NCBI GenBank assembly: GCA_963969495.1
Contig: OZ018324.1
Coordinates: forward strand, 136,368,327 to 136,432,326
DNA length: 64,000 bases
Reading direction: 5' to 3'
DNA from: Ceratothoa steindachneri
Lineage: Eukaryota; Arthropoda; Malacostraca; Isopoda; Cymothoidae
In this document: positions 39,330 through 53,039 of the stretch, in pieces
How the letters are laid out: each line of letters begins with the position of its first letter
Position numbering within the stretch: the stretch's first letter is position 1
Made by a program: the position numbers and the translations under genes
The notes under the pieces: model-generated
What the model saw: the letters and a program-made list of their open reading frames with translations, nothing else
What the model was told of the DNA's origin: nothing
The model's database searches: none

Positions 39330-39690
39330 TAACTACAATAAATAAACAATGAACCTAAGCCAGAAATGTGGAAGGAGCATGAGAGTATGCTGGTGCCATT
39401 GTTGATGTATGGGCACGAGACTGGTATGGAAAGAGAAAGATCTCAGTGAAAGCAATGAAAATTTGTAGATTTGTTAAGGATGCTAAATGTTTGAAGGGTA
39501 GAGAGTGAGGAGAATGATGTAGTATGAGGTTTTTGTAGTGTAATTGATCATACTCTTGATATGATTAAAGCAAGAGTTCTGAGGTGGTATGAGCAAGTAA
39601 GAAGTATGGATGGAAGTAGAGTGAAGAGAAAAGACAAGAGGGAATGTTAGGGGATGCAAAGGGTTGAAAGACTACATAAAAGTTGATTCT
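39330..39690 (+). mobile_element. RTE-type LINE remnant
   Basis: The plus strand reads LVPLLMYGHETGMERED, then degraded frames with a VLRWYEQVRSMDGSRVKR-like block. This corresponds to the ..VLLYG.ETW... and ..LRW.GHV.RM...R.. segment downstream of RT in RTE/Jockey-like endonuclease-RT proteins. Short and heavily mutated. Confidence 0.6.
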
Positions 39691-39779
39691 ATGAATGAGT
39701 GTATCATATAGGTATAAGCAAACAAGATGAGTTGTAGGTTATATGATTTTTATGCAAGACCATCTAGAACATTGTGAAC

Positions 39780-40340
39780 AGGCTTGAGCACCCTAGTTGG
39801 TGCAAGATTTGACTAGGATTGAAAAGATTCAGCATAGGGCAATTAAGCTGATCCCATGACTCAGTGGACTAGGATATGAAGCTAGGTTGAAGGAGTTGAA
39901 AATGTTATTTTTTACACACATACTGCTTAGGGGTAATATGATTAATGCATTTAAGCTTTTCAGATTGATTTGAGAACAGAAACTAATGATGAAGTCTAAG
40001 TTGGAGAACTAAAAAGAACTTTTTTTTAGTCAAAAGGTGGTAACATTTTGGAATGGCTTACCCAATGAAGTACTTAGCAGTGACACCCTTGCTAAGTTTA
40101 AATCTAAGTTGGGCTACTATATAGTTTAGGTATGATTTGACAAGGGCGGTTTGTCCCAATTAATTGTACATAATTTTAATTCCATTTATGGATTGATATC
40201 TTGTGGATCATTTGAAGATAAGCCACCTTATAATATACACCTGAAGATAATCACCCTAGCTTTTTCACCTTAAGATGAGCCACCCCCAACTTTTTACACC
40301 TAATGCAGGTTTTTGGGGTTTATTAAAAGATATAGAGTGC
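39780..40340 (+). mobile_element. CR1-like LINE 3' end with AT-rich tail
   Basis: The plus strand reads LERIQHRAIKLIP, LGYEARLKELKML, RGNMINAFKLF, VVTFWNGLPNEVLS and LAKFKSKLGYY, the C-terminal signature of CR1-like LINEs. The 3' UTR (attaattgtacataattttaattcc...gatcatttgaagataagcc) is repeated inverted at 42645-42720. Confidence 0.75.
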
Positions 40341-40851
40341 TCTTATTGGTTTTGTAGATTAAGTCAGGTGGTTTAGGTTTTATTAGCCTGTTTTGTAGGT
40401 TTGGTTAGCTTGTTTGGGTGTATGCATTTTAGTAATGGATGAAGATGTGGATGCTGTATATGTTTTTTTTTGTTATTAGAAGAGTACAATTTATTTTGGA
40501 CCTTACCTAGAACTCGGCCATCATAACCAAGGGCTGTGGTTAGGTTAACCTAACCAGAGCTCCACTCAGCATTCAAAACCTACATCACCTGAAGATAAGA
40601 CAGCCCATGAAAGCTTAGAGTAGCTGATCTTTGGGTGATCCCAAGTTGTGGTATTATAAGTGAGTCATTTGGATGGTTCTGTGATTGGATTTTGGTAGGT
40701 AAGAGGGTTATGGCTTATTGACTGAAAACTGTTTGTGATTACAGCTGTTAGCCACATTGGGAGCGATTACTTGCTGGATGGGGTTGCACTTTGGGTTGCC
40801 TTCGTAGTAGCTATTACACACTTTAGATAGCGATGGTTTGGATCCTACTTT

Positions 40852-41819
40852 AACATAACATAATTTCACAGATGACAAAAGCCACAAGGGCCTATTAAAG
40901 TTCATCTGCATCTATTAAAACCCACCCACAAAATGCACCCATATGATTGACACAGGAATGTGTCAAAAACAAAAAGCATCATCATCGAGACTCGTCAAAA
41001 TCCAAATCAATCGTAATATACAATAATAAAAAACTGCATCATAGGAATGAGTCCAGAATACCCCCCAAAGTTAACCCTCCCTCCCCATATAATCATCTAA
41101 TCTGCATTTGAATCCATTCAAGTTTGGACTGTCTACCATCTCAGATGGCCAACTATTCCAGTAATCTACTACTCTATTGGTGAAAAAATATTTTCTAACA
41201 TCCAACTTGCACCTCTATTTTTTTTTATTTTTAAGGTGTGACCCCTAGTCCTATTACTACCTTCCAACTCAAATAACTTGCTAAAATCCAACTTATCCAA
41301 CCCAGAACAGATTTTAAAAAGTTCAATCATATCTCCCCTCACACATCTCTCAAATGAGAACATATTTAGTACCCTTAGTCTATCTTCATATTCAAGGTGC
41401 TTGAGGGAAGTATTATTTTTTTTGCCCTCCTTTGTACTGACTAGCAGGTTGATGTCATGTCTAAAATGTGGTGACCACGCTTGTATACAGTATTCTAAAT
41501 ATGGCCTAACATACGAGTTGTAAAGTTTAAGGATAATCTCTTTACTCATGTAGCTAACATTCCTCTTAATCTATCCTAGCACCCTATTCCCTCTATTTTT
41601 TGCCTCAATACACTGCTTTGAAAACTCCAGTGACCTATCTACTACTATGCCTAAGTCCTTCTCATCCTCAACTGAATTCAGCCAATGCCCATCCATTTCA
41701 TAGCTAAATTCTCTATTATCCCTTCCAAAAAGTTGTACGTCCTTACTGAGAAATAAAAGGCCTCTTAAAATGGTACCAGATTGGTTGTACCTTAAGACCA
41801 AGCAAAATTCTTTTCTCAA
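40852..41819 (-). mobile_element. CR1-like LINE 3' part, copy of the 27.8-kb family
   Basis: The 3' end matches the 27.8-kb element almost word for word (tttcacagatgacaaaagccacaaggg, then tctgcatctattaaaaccc). The minus strand encodes [58 protein letters not shown] and [20 protein letters not shown]. It abuts another copy head to head at about 41820. Confidence 0.85.
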
Positions 41820-42345
41820 AGAAAGACTGAGGGTACTAAATATATTCTCCTTTGAATGGTATGAGTGAGCTTTTTAAATATTTTTCTGGGATAAACAAAT
41901 TGGGTATTAGCAAGTTCCTGGATCTGGAGGGCAATAATAGGATCAGGGGTCATCAATTGATGATTAAAGAACTGTGTAGGTCAGATTTGCAAAAATATTT
42001 TTCACCAATAGAGTGGAAGACTTCTGGAAAAAATACCTCACGAGGTTGCGAGATGTCCAAGAAATGAGTTCAAGGACAGATTAGATAAATTGATGGGCAA
42101 AGAAGATTATGGGAGGTTTTGAGTTTCATGTCTGGCCAAATGTAAACATTTTAATATATATATATTGTAGCTGAATGCTTTAGTTTTTGACAAGCCTCGA
42201 TTAGCGATGCTTTAGAAGCAGTATTGCAGGGTGGAGTATTTTGGGGATGATGGGTGATTCTTGCAGGGATTCTTTGATTGATTTGGATGACCTCTGATAG
42301 GCCCTTGTGGCTTTTGTCATCCATTAAATTATGTTATTTAGTACA
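41815..42345 (+). mobile_element. CR1-like LINE 3' end, opposite orientation
   Basis: The plus strand reads ERLRVLNIFSFEWYE, ELFKYFSGINKLGISKFLDL, GHQLMIKELCRSDLQKYFSP and IEWKTSG, then the family 3' end (gatgacctctgataggccct, tgtggcttttgtcatcc, attatgttat). With the copy at 40.85-41.82 kb it forms a head-to-head inverted pair. Confidence 0.82.
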
Positions 42346-42568
42346 ACTAGACAGCTTGCAGTTACTTTTAATGAACTAAGTTTTTCTAGTATTCTTATAA
42401 ATTTAGGATCTAGCAAAGTACAACTAAAACATCTAGCTCCATCAATGTTTTATGCACTATTATTATCAATAATATGACTGAAGCCATCATTATAAAGGTT
42501 ATATAAAAAGGGTAGGAAAGTTAAGCAAGTTGGCTGGTTCAGGTTATTTTGCTAAAAAAGCTGATACT

Positions 42569-42627
<59 letters not shown>
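42569..42627 (+). repeat. (CT)n followed by (TA)n microsatellite
   Basis: About 11 CT units, then about 18 TA units, ending in tgtgtg. Confidence 0.97.
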
Positions 42628-42635
<8 letters not shown>

Positions 42636-42639
42636 TATG

Positions 42640-42720
42640 GGGTGGCTTATCTTCAGATGATCCACAAGGTATCAATCCATAAATAGAACTAAAATTACAT
42701 TCAATTAAGTGGTAAAGCTT
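42640..42720 (-). repeat. Inverted copy of the 40.1-kb LINE tail
   Basis: The complement of this segment matches 40145-40228 (ctatttatggattgatacct, tgtggatcatctgaagataa). It is a stand-alone 3' end, which is usual for CR1-type retrotransposition. Confidence 0.75.
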
Positions 42721-42738
42721 CTATTTAAAATATATTTT

Positions 42739-42928
42739 GGTAAAGTTGAAGATAAGCTGCTCGGCCATTCATTTATATCTATAAATAAGGTATTTGTATA
42801 TGCATTTGGTTATTCGTATGTGTTTGGTTACTGGTAGCTGGTTTCAAGTGGGGCTTAGTTACTATATGGGGGTGCTCACCCTCAGGAACAAGTAGTTAGT
42901 AGCCAAGCAGTTTATCTTCAACTTTACC
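42739..42928. mobile_element. 190-bp inverted-repeat element (MITE)
   Basis: Left terminus ggtaaagttgaagataagct and right terminus cagtttatcttcaactttacc are complementary over about 35 bp with a few mismatches. The interior is not coding. Confidence 0.7.
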
Positions 42929-44548
<1,620 letters not shown>

Positions 44549-45047
44549 AGGCAATGGCTTGGCCACTCTCCCCTACGAGGGGAGCTTGCGCTTCGCTACT
44601 AAGATTAAAATTTAAAATCTAAAAAAAAGCAGCCATGGTTAAATTTTTCTAAATTTTCTGAACTTCGCTAATTATAATAATTTTAAAAGGGAACTCTAAA
44701 CTAAATTTGCCCACTTTCAAAATATCACGTTGCTAAAATATAGTTATAGAAGAAGATATATATAAAAATAAATTTCCTGAACTTCACCATTTTGTTTTTT
44801 GATATTATAAAAGAATTATTAGAAATAACTTTGATAAAAAAGACATAACCAAACTAAGATGAAATTATTATTCAAATACTCAAAAAAATCCACTTCTTAA
44901 ATTATAGAGTTAGTGATGATGATGATGATATATTTGTCAAGTAAAATGCCGTTTGCAATGTAGAAAAGACCCCAATACTTTAGCTTTTACAGCTATTTGA
45001 AGTTCTATTGTCTCTATCGTGGGGCACTGAATATACATATATGCATA

Positions 45048-45330
45048 GAAACCCCTTGAATAAGCTGAAACCACGAACTTACGTCCAAGCGCTTTCGTTT
45101 CCCTTTAAACACTTTCAAGGGGCAATTTCTGAAACAGAAACGACTGTCACTTGTTTCTTTCAGAAATTGATTGTTTCCGCGTCTCTAGTTGCTTGATTAT
45201 GGTTTTAGGGCGTCGCGCCACAGCAAGTACAAGCTAACTGCCCCTTGAAGATGTCCAAGAGCTTTCGTTTTAATAAAAAACGAAAGTGCTTGGACGTGAT
45301 TTCGTCGTTTTAGTTTCCTCAAAGGGTTTC
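45048..45330. mobile_element. 283-bp inverted-repeat element (MITE)
   Basis: The left end gaaaccccttg...tccaagcgctttcgttt and the right end aacgaaagtgcttggacgt...aaagggtttc are complementary over about 52 bp. A second internal inverted pair (cccctttga / caaggggca; cttgtttctttcagaaat / atttctgaaacag) lies further in. It sits between two long TA tracts. No coding capacity. Confidence 0.78.
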
Positions 45331-45375
45331 TCTGAATTTAATATCACTTATGTTTAGTGATGATATTATCTATCA

Positions 45376-45378
<3 letters not shown>

Positions 45379-45456
<78 letters not shown>
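45379..45456 (+). repeat. (TA)n microsatellite, 78 bp
   Basis: Perfect TA repeat of 39 units. Confidence 0.98.
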
Positions 45457-45457
<1 letters not shown>

Positions 45458-46912
45458 CTCAAATCATTTAAATATGGTTGAATATTAAACATTAAAAGTT
45501 TAAAAGTAAAAGAGGCCTAAGCAGTTCCGTTAGAATGAAGTATAAGGAACCACACCAATCTTATACACCCCGTTCAGTTTACACCGAGAGAGAGAGAAAG
45601 CCGTGTACGAATGAGGGTTATGGCAACATTGTATGGAGAAATAAGGTTATCCAGTTAGATGCATTGCGAGCTCAGAGCAAAAAAAAAAAAACATTAAACC
45701 GGGCCAGAGTTACAACTTTGCAAGGTCAGCTAATAATGCAGGAGTGGAGGTCACGGCGGAGGGTGGGAATAGGGGATCGGAAACCATGTTTGGGACTTCA
45801 CAAAGCGAAAGTTACAAGGACGCGTCGGCGAACAGGGTCAAAAGCGAATTGGAGAAGGCGAGCTGCCTCTTAGTAGCGGTTTCTCTCTAGGTTGCAGCTG
45901 TCCGCCAAAGCCCCAACAGCCATTCATATCATGGTCGGGGTTTTTTCATATTTAATCTACCCTTGTGAATCAATAAGATCCCCCATGGTCGCAAGGCGTT
46001 AAAATAATGATGACAACACACACTCCCACAAAGAAGTGGGAACAGCGCGCATCAACGCTACATAAATTATACTACCAATCCCGCATTTATGCGCCCAGGG
46101 GGGGGACTCAAACACGCACCCTCACAAAACCCAAACCATACACACTTAACTCACTCAATCTATTCCACTTGCACCGCTGTCAGTCCTCCTTTACTTAAGC
46201 ACATGTATTTTATTTTGTCGTCTTGTCTTCCAACCCTTCCTCTCACACTAACACACTCACTCTTTCATGCAAGGAGGAAAGGGGGGGGGAGGTAGACTGC
46301 TACACCTGATACGTGGAGGAGCGACATGTCCTTCAGCACCATCACCCTAAACTGAGACTACCTGGGCTTTATCCCCTCTATACATTTCTATTTTAAATTT
46401 ATTTTGATTTTGCCGGCTAGTCGCCGACTAGATTTTATCGATGGGCGGGCATGCCTGTCTTCCCTCCCCCATATCCTTTTGCTATCCCGTAAAGGAATGT
46501 CAGATATAGCATGGCTAACACTGCTGCAGATGACATCTTGAGGATAGTGTCCCTTCCCGGCCCCAGCAACCGCATTTTGCCCTCCCTTCTTTACAAATCT
46601 CCTTACAAACTTTCTGCGTGATACGGCCTCGTTGCTATTGCGATTTAAATTCTATGGGGAGGGGATCCCTATCACACAAGTGCCTTCCTTTTCTTATGCT
46701 TAATCTTCACACATTTATTCTTCCCTTCGCTTCTCTCCTTTTACAATAATATCCTCATTTACCATCTCCGCGCTTCATCTTTTGTCACACTTATTAATAA
46801 ATTCACTTCACTTTCTTCTAAGTATTAATGCAATACTTCACATCTCACTCCTACTTCTAGCACTCCCAAAGAGCTTTTGCACTATCATTTCCTTTAACTT
46901 AATCCACATTTG
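45457..46912. other. 1.45-kb interval with patchy repeats, no firm gene
   Basis: 45535-45873 is a 112-codon plus-strand frame, Arg/Lys-rich and without recognisable domain or splice context. 46385-46600 is the inverted partner of the repeat at 30181-30580 (gccggctagtcgccgactag, gatgacatcttgagg, ggccccagcaacc). Confidence 0.45.
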
Positions 46913-46920
46913 CTGTATAC

Positions 46921-47545
46921 CAGAAGTGGGCAATGTGCGCCGTGGGCCACGAAGGCTCTTCTCCATGTGGCCCGAGTTTCATTTCAGAATTTGATAAAAT
47001 GTTGAAAATTAATTATTGAACATTTTTCTAAAATCTCATTAATTTTTTTACGTAAACGCTAAATTTTTAAATCTGTCATTTTCAACTATATTTCATTCGT
47101 AGATAAAATGATCTTCTTTAGAAAATACGATAATTTATAAATACTTATTCTCATTAGCCTTATCTACATGCTCTCTATCGCTCGCGGAAATCAAGCTACA
47201 TTGACTGTGGTTAGTACTTGGATGGGAGACGATTGAGACCTGAGTATTGATCACATGATGTAGAAGTGTAAATCTCTGTTTGAATTCCACGTTAAGTTGT
47301 AGCTCCCAACTCTGATATGTCCGGAAACAGTTTTAAAGGGGTGGCAAATTATGCCAAAAAATTACCTTTAATTATTAATGTGTAGCTCTATCTATAACTA
47401 TGTAGTATATACAAACAAGTACAGAAAGATAATTACAGTTAACTTATACGTTGTCAAAATTTGCAGCTAACTATTTAAGAGCAGCCCGCAAAGCTTTACG
47501 TAATCTTCAATGTAGCCCGCTGCTTAAAATTATTGCCCATCCCTG
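46921..47545. mobile_element. Non-autonomous hAT element, 625 bp, with 8-bp target duplication
   Basis: Termini are cagaagtgggcaa on the left and ttgcccatccctg on the right, the latter giving CAGGGATGGGCAA on the complement, a common hAT end. Subterminal sequences pair further (gggccacgaagg / gcgggctacattg type). Flanks are ctgtatac at 46913-46920 and ctctatac at 47546-47553, an 8-bp duplication with one mismatch. No transposase frame, so it depends on an autonomous hAT. Confidence 0.87.
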
Positions 47546-47702
47546 CTCTATACCCACATTCACAGTTTTTTCGCCTTTTATTTACTTAAGCAGTTTCGCA
47601 TTCTATTTTCTCATTCACCAATTTGACAACTTTTCATTTCAGATACTCTAGTTTGTCACTTTCATCAGTTCTTATCCACAAACCATCCAAGTTAACCTTT
47701 GG

Positions 47703-50700
47703 CAGGGAGACATCATTCATCTCGTAAATTCACGTCTCTTCATCGTCCATAAAAAACAGCCATCATCATATTTATTCCAGGGGCAAATTACTCATTTCTT
47801 AAATTCACCCTCTCTTCATCACGCATAAAAACATCCATCACCATATTGTTTTTCCTGCAATACATGACTCATCTCTTAAATCCACCGATTCTCCATAACC
47901 CATAAAACCATCTCTAACAATATTTTTATCTAGGTTCAGATCACTTATTTTTCACTCCTCTATTCATCGCCCATAAAAAACATCCCTTACTATATTGGTT
48001 TTTTTTCTCAGGAACACATCACTCATCTCTTAAATAACTCTCTCTTCATCGCTCAAAACAAAACAAACAACACTCCATTGTTTTTTTCCAGGGAGACATC
48101 ATTCATCTCGTAAATTCACGTCTCTTCATCGTCCATAAAAAACAGCCATCATCATATTTATTCCAGGGGCAAATTACTAATTTCTTAAATTCACCCTCTC
48201 TTCATCACGCATAAAAACATCCATCACCATATTGTTTTTCCCGGCATACATGACTCATCTCTTAAATCCACCGATTCTTCATAGCCCATAAAAACATCCC
48301 TAATAATATTTTTATCCAGGTTCAGATCACTTATTTATTCACTCTTCTATTCATTCATCGCCCATAAAACATCCTTTCCTATATTGTTTTTTCCAGGAAC
48401 ACATCACTCATCTAATAAATCCACACTTTTTTTTTAAATCCACCTTCTTCATCGCTCATAAAAAACATCAGCATATTTTTTCCATGGGCATATCACTAAT
48501 TTCTTAAATTTGCCGTCTCTTCATCGCCAATAAAAACATTCATCACCATATTGTTTTTTCCAAGAGCACATTAGTCATCTTTTAAATTCACCCTTTCTTC
48601 ATCGCCCAAACAAAAATATCCATCATCATAATGTTTTTCTAAGAGTAAATCATTCATTTCTTAAATGCATCCTCTATTATTCGCCATAAAACATCACGCT
48701 AGATTTTTATAAAGGACTACATCACTCTTCTCTTAAATTCACTCTCTCTCTTCCTCAGTAAAAACATCCATTACCATCATGTTTCTCAAGAAGAAAATCA
48801 CTCATATATAAATTCATCCTCTATTCATCAACGGTAAAAACTTCCATTGCCATATTGTTTCTCAAGAAGCAGATCAGTAACTATTAAATTCGACCTCTCC
48901 TTATCGCCCATAAAAAAACTCCCTTTACCATATTGTGTCTCCACACCGTTCAACGCCCATAGAAAAAAACATCCCTCAGCATATTGTTTTACAAAGAACA
49001 AATTACTTAGATTTTGAATTCTTCCTCTTTTATCGTCAATAAACACATAATTCATCCCTTGAATTCACCCTCCCTTCATTGCGCATAAAAGCATCCATCA
49101 CCATATTTCTTCTCGATTAGGGAATCATTCAACTCGTTAATTTAATCTCTCTTAATAGCCCATAAAAACATTCCTAACTATATTGTATCTCCAGGTGCAC
49201 ATCAAACATCTCTTAAAATCACCTTATCTTTAATGCCCATAAAAATTATACATCACCATTCTGTTTTTACAGGAACACATCGCTCATCTATTAAATTCAA
49301 CCTTTTTTTCTGCGAACAAGAACAAAACAACCTTCACCATATTTTTTCAATGAACACATCACTCCTCTCTTAAAATAACCCTTTCTTCTTCTCAAATAAA
49401 AATATATTAGAACTTATGTTTCTAGAGGAACAAATGACTCATCTCTTAAATTCATCCTATCTTCGCTAATAAAAAAATCCTTCACCATATTGCTCCTTCA
49501 GGACTACATAACCCCTCTTAAATTTACTTTCTCTTCATCGCGCATAAAAAATCGTTCACAATATTGTTTTTTTTCAGGAGCATACCAATAATCTCTTAAA
49601 TTAAAACATCTCTTCTTCGACCATAAAATACATACATCCCTTACCATATTTTTCTCCACGAGCTCAGCACTCATATTTTAAAGTCATCCTCTCTTCATCG
49701 GTCATAGAAAAAAAATCCATCACCATTTTTTTACCGATGAAATTCACCCTCTCTTCATCAGCCATATTAAACATGCCCTACCATATTGTGTTTTTTTCAG
49801 GAACATATTACTAATCTCTGAAATTTACCCTCACTTCATCGTCCCTAAAAAAAAATGCATTGCTCAACATAAGGTTTTCCAGGAACATATCACTCATCTC
49901 TTAAATCGCCCACTTCATCTCACATAAAATAAAATCTAGCAACATGTTTTCTCCAAGAGCACACCATCCCTTCATCGCCCATAAAAAATAGCCATAAACA
50001 TATTGTTTTTCAAAGAGCCTATCACTCATGTCTTAAATTCACCCTCTCGTCATCGCCCATGAAAAGATATCTCACCATAATGTTTTCAAGGAACGCATGA
50101 CACAACTCTTAAATCTCCCCTACCTTCTTCGCCGATAAAAACATCCTTGAAATATTGTTTCTATAGGAGCAGATCAGTTATATTTTAAATTCATCTCCTA
50201 TAAAAATAACATCCCTCAGCTTATTGCTTCTTGAGGAGCATTTCAGTCAACTCTTAAATTCCTCCTCTTCACCGCTTATAAAACATCTTTCACAATATTG
50301 TTTATTGAGGAGCAGATCAGTAGATATTAAATACACTCTCTTCATCGCCATAAATCAACACTTCACGATTTTTGTGTCTCAAAGAGCACATCACTCACGT
50401 CTTAAATTCCCCTTCTGCGCCGCCAATAAAAAAAATCCCTCAACATATTGTTTCTCGAACAGCAGATCATTCATCTCTTAAATTCAACCCCTCTTAATCA
50501 TCCATAAAAAACATCTCTCAACATATTGTTTCTCCAGGAGCACATAACGCGTCTCTTAAATTCACACTCTCCTCTTCGTACATCAGAACATTTCTCACTA
50601 TCTTTTTGGTCACCGAACATATTATTCATCTCTCAAATTCGCCTTCTCTTCATCTAAAAAAAAAAAACAACATCACAGACCATGTTGATTTGGAGGAGCA

Positions 50701-51395
50701 GATCACATATCTCTTAAATTCATCCTCTATTCTCCGCCCATAAAAACATCCCTCACCATAAAGTTTCACTAGTAGAGCATGACTCATCTCTTAAATTCAA
50801 CTTTCTTCACCACGCCCAGGAAAATAACATCCCTTGCCATATTGTTTCTCCAGGAGTACATTATTTATCTCTTTATTTCACCCTGTCTTCATCGTCCATA
50901 AATTCCATCACCATATTTTCCAAGAGCACTTTACTGATCTCTTAAATCACCATCTCTTTATCGCCCATATAATCACACCCCTAACTGCATTTTATCTCTA
51001 TGAGGACAACATGCACTTCTTCAATTCTCCCTTTCTTCTTCGCCAATAATTAACATCTCTCACCATATTTTTATTGAGGAGCAGATCAGTGATATTTTAA
51101 TTTCACCATCTTTGCATCGCCCAAATATTCCTCACTATATAATTTCTCGAGGAGCAGATGTTCAGCTATTATATTGACATTTTTCTTCATCCTCCATAAA
51201 TAACACTCACCATATTGTCTCTCTAAAACACATTACTGCTCTGTTAAATTTATTCACTCTTTATCGCCCTTATAAAATAATCCCTCATCATATTGTTTCC
51301 CGAGCAGTAGATCAGTAATCTCTTAAATCCATCCTCTCTTCATCACCCATAAAAAAAACACCCCACACCGTATTGTTTTACAAGAAACACATCAA
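47703..51395. repeat. 3.7-kb array of degenerate ~80-bp tandem units
   Basis: About 46 units of 75-85 bp with the conserved order ccaggagcacatcactcat, ctcttaaattcaccctctc, ttcatcgcccataaaaacat and ccatcaccatattgttt. Units differ at many positions and by short indels. A 386-bp higher-order block is duplicated with few differences: gggagacatcattcatctcg starts at 47705 and again at 48091. Open frames inside are by-products of the period. Confidence 0.93.
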
Positions 51396-51749
51396 TAACA
51401 CTGGGGAACAATGTATTTGGTGAATTGACAAAGGTACATTTTCCTACCTAATTCGAGCATACTAAATTCGAATCTGAAATCAGATTCTCTCTAAATGCTA
51501 CAGATTTTTCGTAATATCAATAACTAATATTATATAATAATTTTCATTCTATCACGTCTATCATCATGCCCTGAAGTAATTTTGAATCATCCTTTTGCGT
51601 TATTTGTAGTAAAGGAGGTTTATGCACAAACATTTTATTGCATATGAGAAAAAACTTGAATTACACATTAGGATTACAAATACTGCAATCAAATAGATGC
51701 TAATTTATTAATGACCGTACATCAGGCTGGAGGACCTCTTCTTGATTTC

Positions 51750-52440
51750 AATCAGACAAAAATTTGCGTTTGTAACTCTTTTATCTTGTATGTCTTCTCT
51801 GGCTGATCTCTTCTAATCGTCCAGCAGTAGTTCGCCATCATGTGTCTATCCCAGTGACCTTGGTAGCGCTCTTCCATCGTCATCAAATCCTGATGGAAGC
51901 GGTCCCCTTGTTCGTCGCTCACAGATCCCAGATTCTCTGGGAATCGGTCGAGGTGACTATTTAGGAAATGCAGCTTCACACTCATGTATGCGCTTTTTTG
52001 TTTCCCAAGAAGTTACGAACAACGACAGAAAATGAGAGCCAGGCTGCCTTCTCTTTTTCATTCATGGTGTTCACGAATCTAGAATCACTCAGAAGTCTTC
52101 GGATTTGGGGACCATCAAATACTCCTGCTTTTATTTTTTCTTATGACAAGGCAGGAAACGCGGATACTATGTACTGAAAACAATCATTTGCAGTGTTGAA
52201 CGCCTTGACATACTGCTTCACCAACCCCAGTTTGAGATGAAGTGGAGGGAAAACAATCTTCTCTCGACTTACGATTGGCTCATTAACAATGTCTTGCATT
52301 CCTGCTTCCAAAGTTTCCCGAGCTGGCCAATCTTTTGGGGACCCGTGTTTGTCACGGACTCGAATTTCCCACATACAGATATAGCATGGAAACTTTGTAT
52401 ATCCCTTCTGCTGGCCAAGAAGGAAGTTGACCATGTATAG
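51750..52440 (-). pseudogene. Transposon-derived protein relic
   Basis: Minus strand, first frame (52434-52141): YTKFPCYICMWEIRVRDKHG and FPPLHLKLGLVKQYVKAFNT. After a frameshift comes GVFDGPQIRRLLSDSRFVN, with EKAAWLSFSVVVRNFLGNKK. After a second frameshift and an apparent small deletion comes SVKLHFLNSHLDRFPENLGS, then VSDEQGDRFHQDLMTMEERY and YCWTIRRDQPEKTYK. This series belongs to a protein family found in very many copies in arthropod and cnidarian genomes and presumed transposon-encoded. I do not know its superfamily name. Ends of the host element were not found. Confidence 0.78.
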
Positions 52441-52499
52441 GTCTACACATTATTATTACGCTATTTTTTATCTTTGAGAGTTTCTAGTGCCATGCTCAG

Positions 52500-53035
52500 C
52501 GTTTCGAGAATTGAATATAAAAATGTTTCTAAGAAAACTAGACCTTTAATTAAAAACTTGAACCAAAATTGAAATTTAACTAACAAACTACACAAGAATG
52601 AATTAAACAAATTTAAGTGAGGCTTACTAAATTACACAATTGAATTTACAGTAATGGTTGGCCCAAAGCTCACTCTAATATTGAACTCAAATTAACCTTC
52701 ACGAAACAGATACTGGGATTTTAAATACCTTTCAAGATTCCCACGAGAATCGGGTTTGAGCCTGACCTTGTCCTCAATTTTTATGTCGCCTCAGAATGTT
52801 GTTTCCGGCCCAGCGGGTGGACAGGTCGTCCCAGATGGGTTCTGAAGGGAGAATGCTTTAAAGCCGCAGAGGAATTCGGAGCGTGTGGCAGATGGAGTTA
52901 AGCACGTATTCTTCATCAAGTGATTTCACCAAGGGGACAGGGAAAGTAGGTTTCTTCCAATCTTCGGGTTACTCTGGGAATAATTCGCACTGACGAGCGA
53001 TGAGCCAAAGAGTGAATCCTTTGACGAAGGGGACT
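52500..53035. other. Interval after the transposon-derived relic
   Basis: AT-rich to 52740, then GC-richer. The minus strand around 52960-52760 reads VLNSICHTLRIPLRL and SEPIWDDLSTRWAGNN. This looks protein-like but I cannot assign it. Confidence 0.4.
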
Positions 53036-53039
53036 CCTT

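Noticed and set aside
40690..40800. Possible terminal exon after a ttacag at about 40743, reading LLATLGAITCWMGLHFGLPS
   Set aside because: Weak polypyrimidine tract, no partner exon, no recognised homology.
45535..45873. 112-codon Arg/Lys-rich frame
   Set aside because: Composition looks random-basic, no domain, flanked by repeats; not enough to call a gene.
47703..51395. CRISPR-like array
   Set aside because: Eukaryotic context, no constant repeat with unique spacers; the whole unit is repetitive and degenerate.
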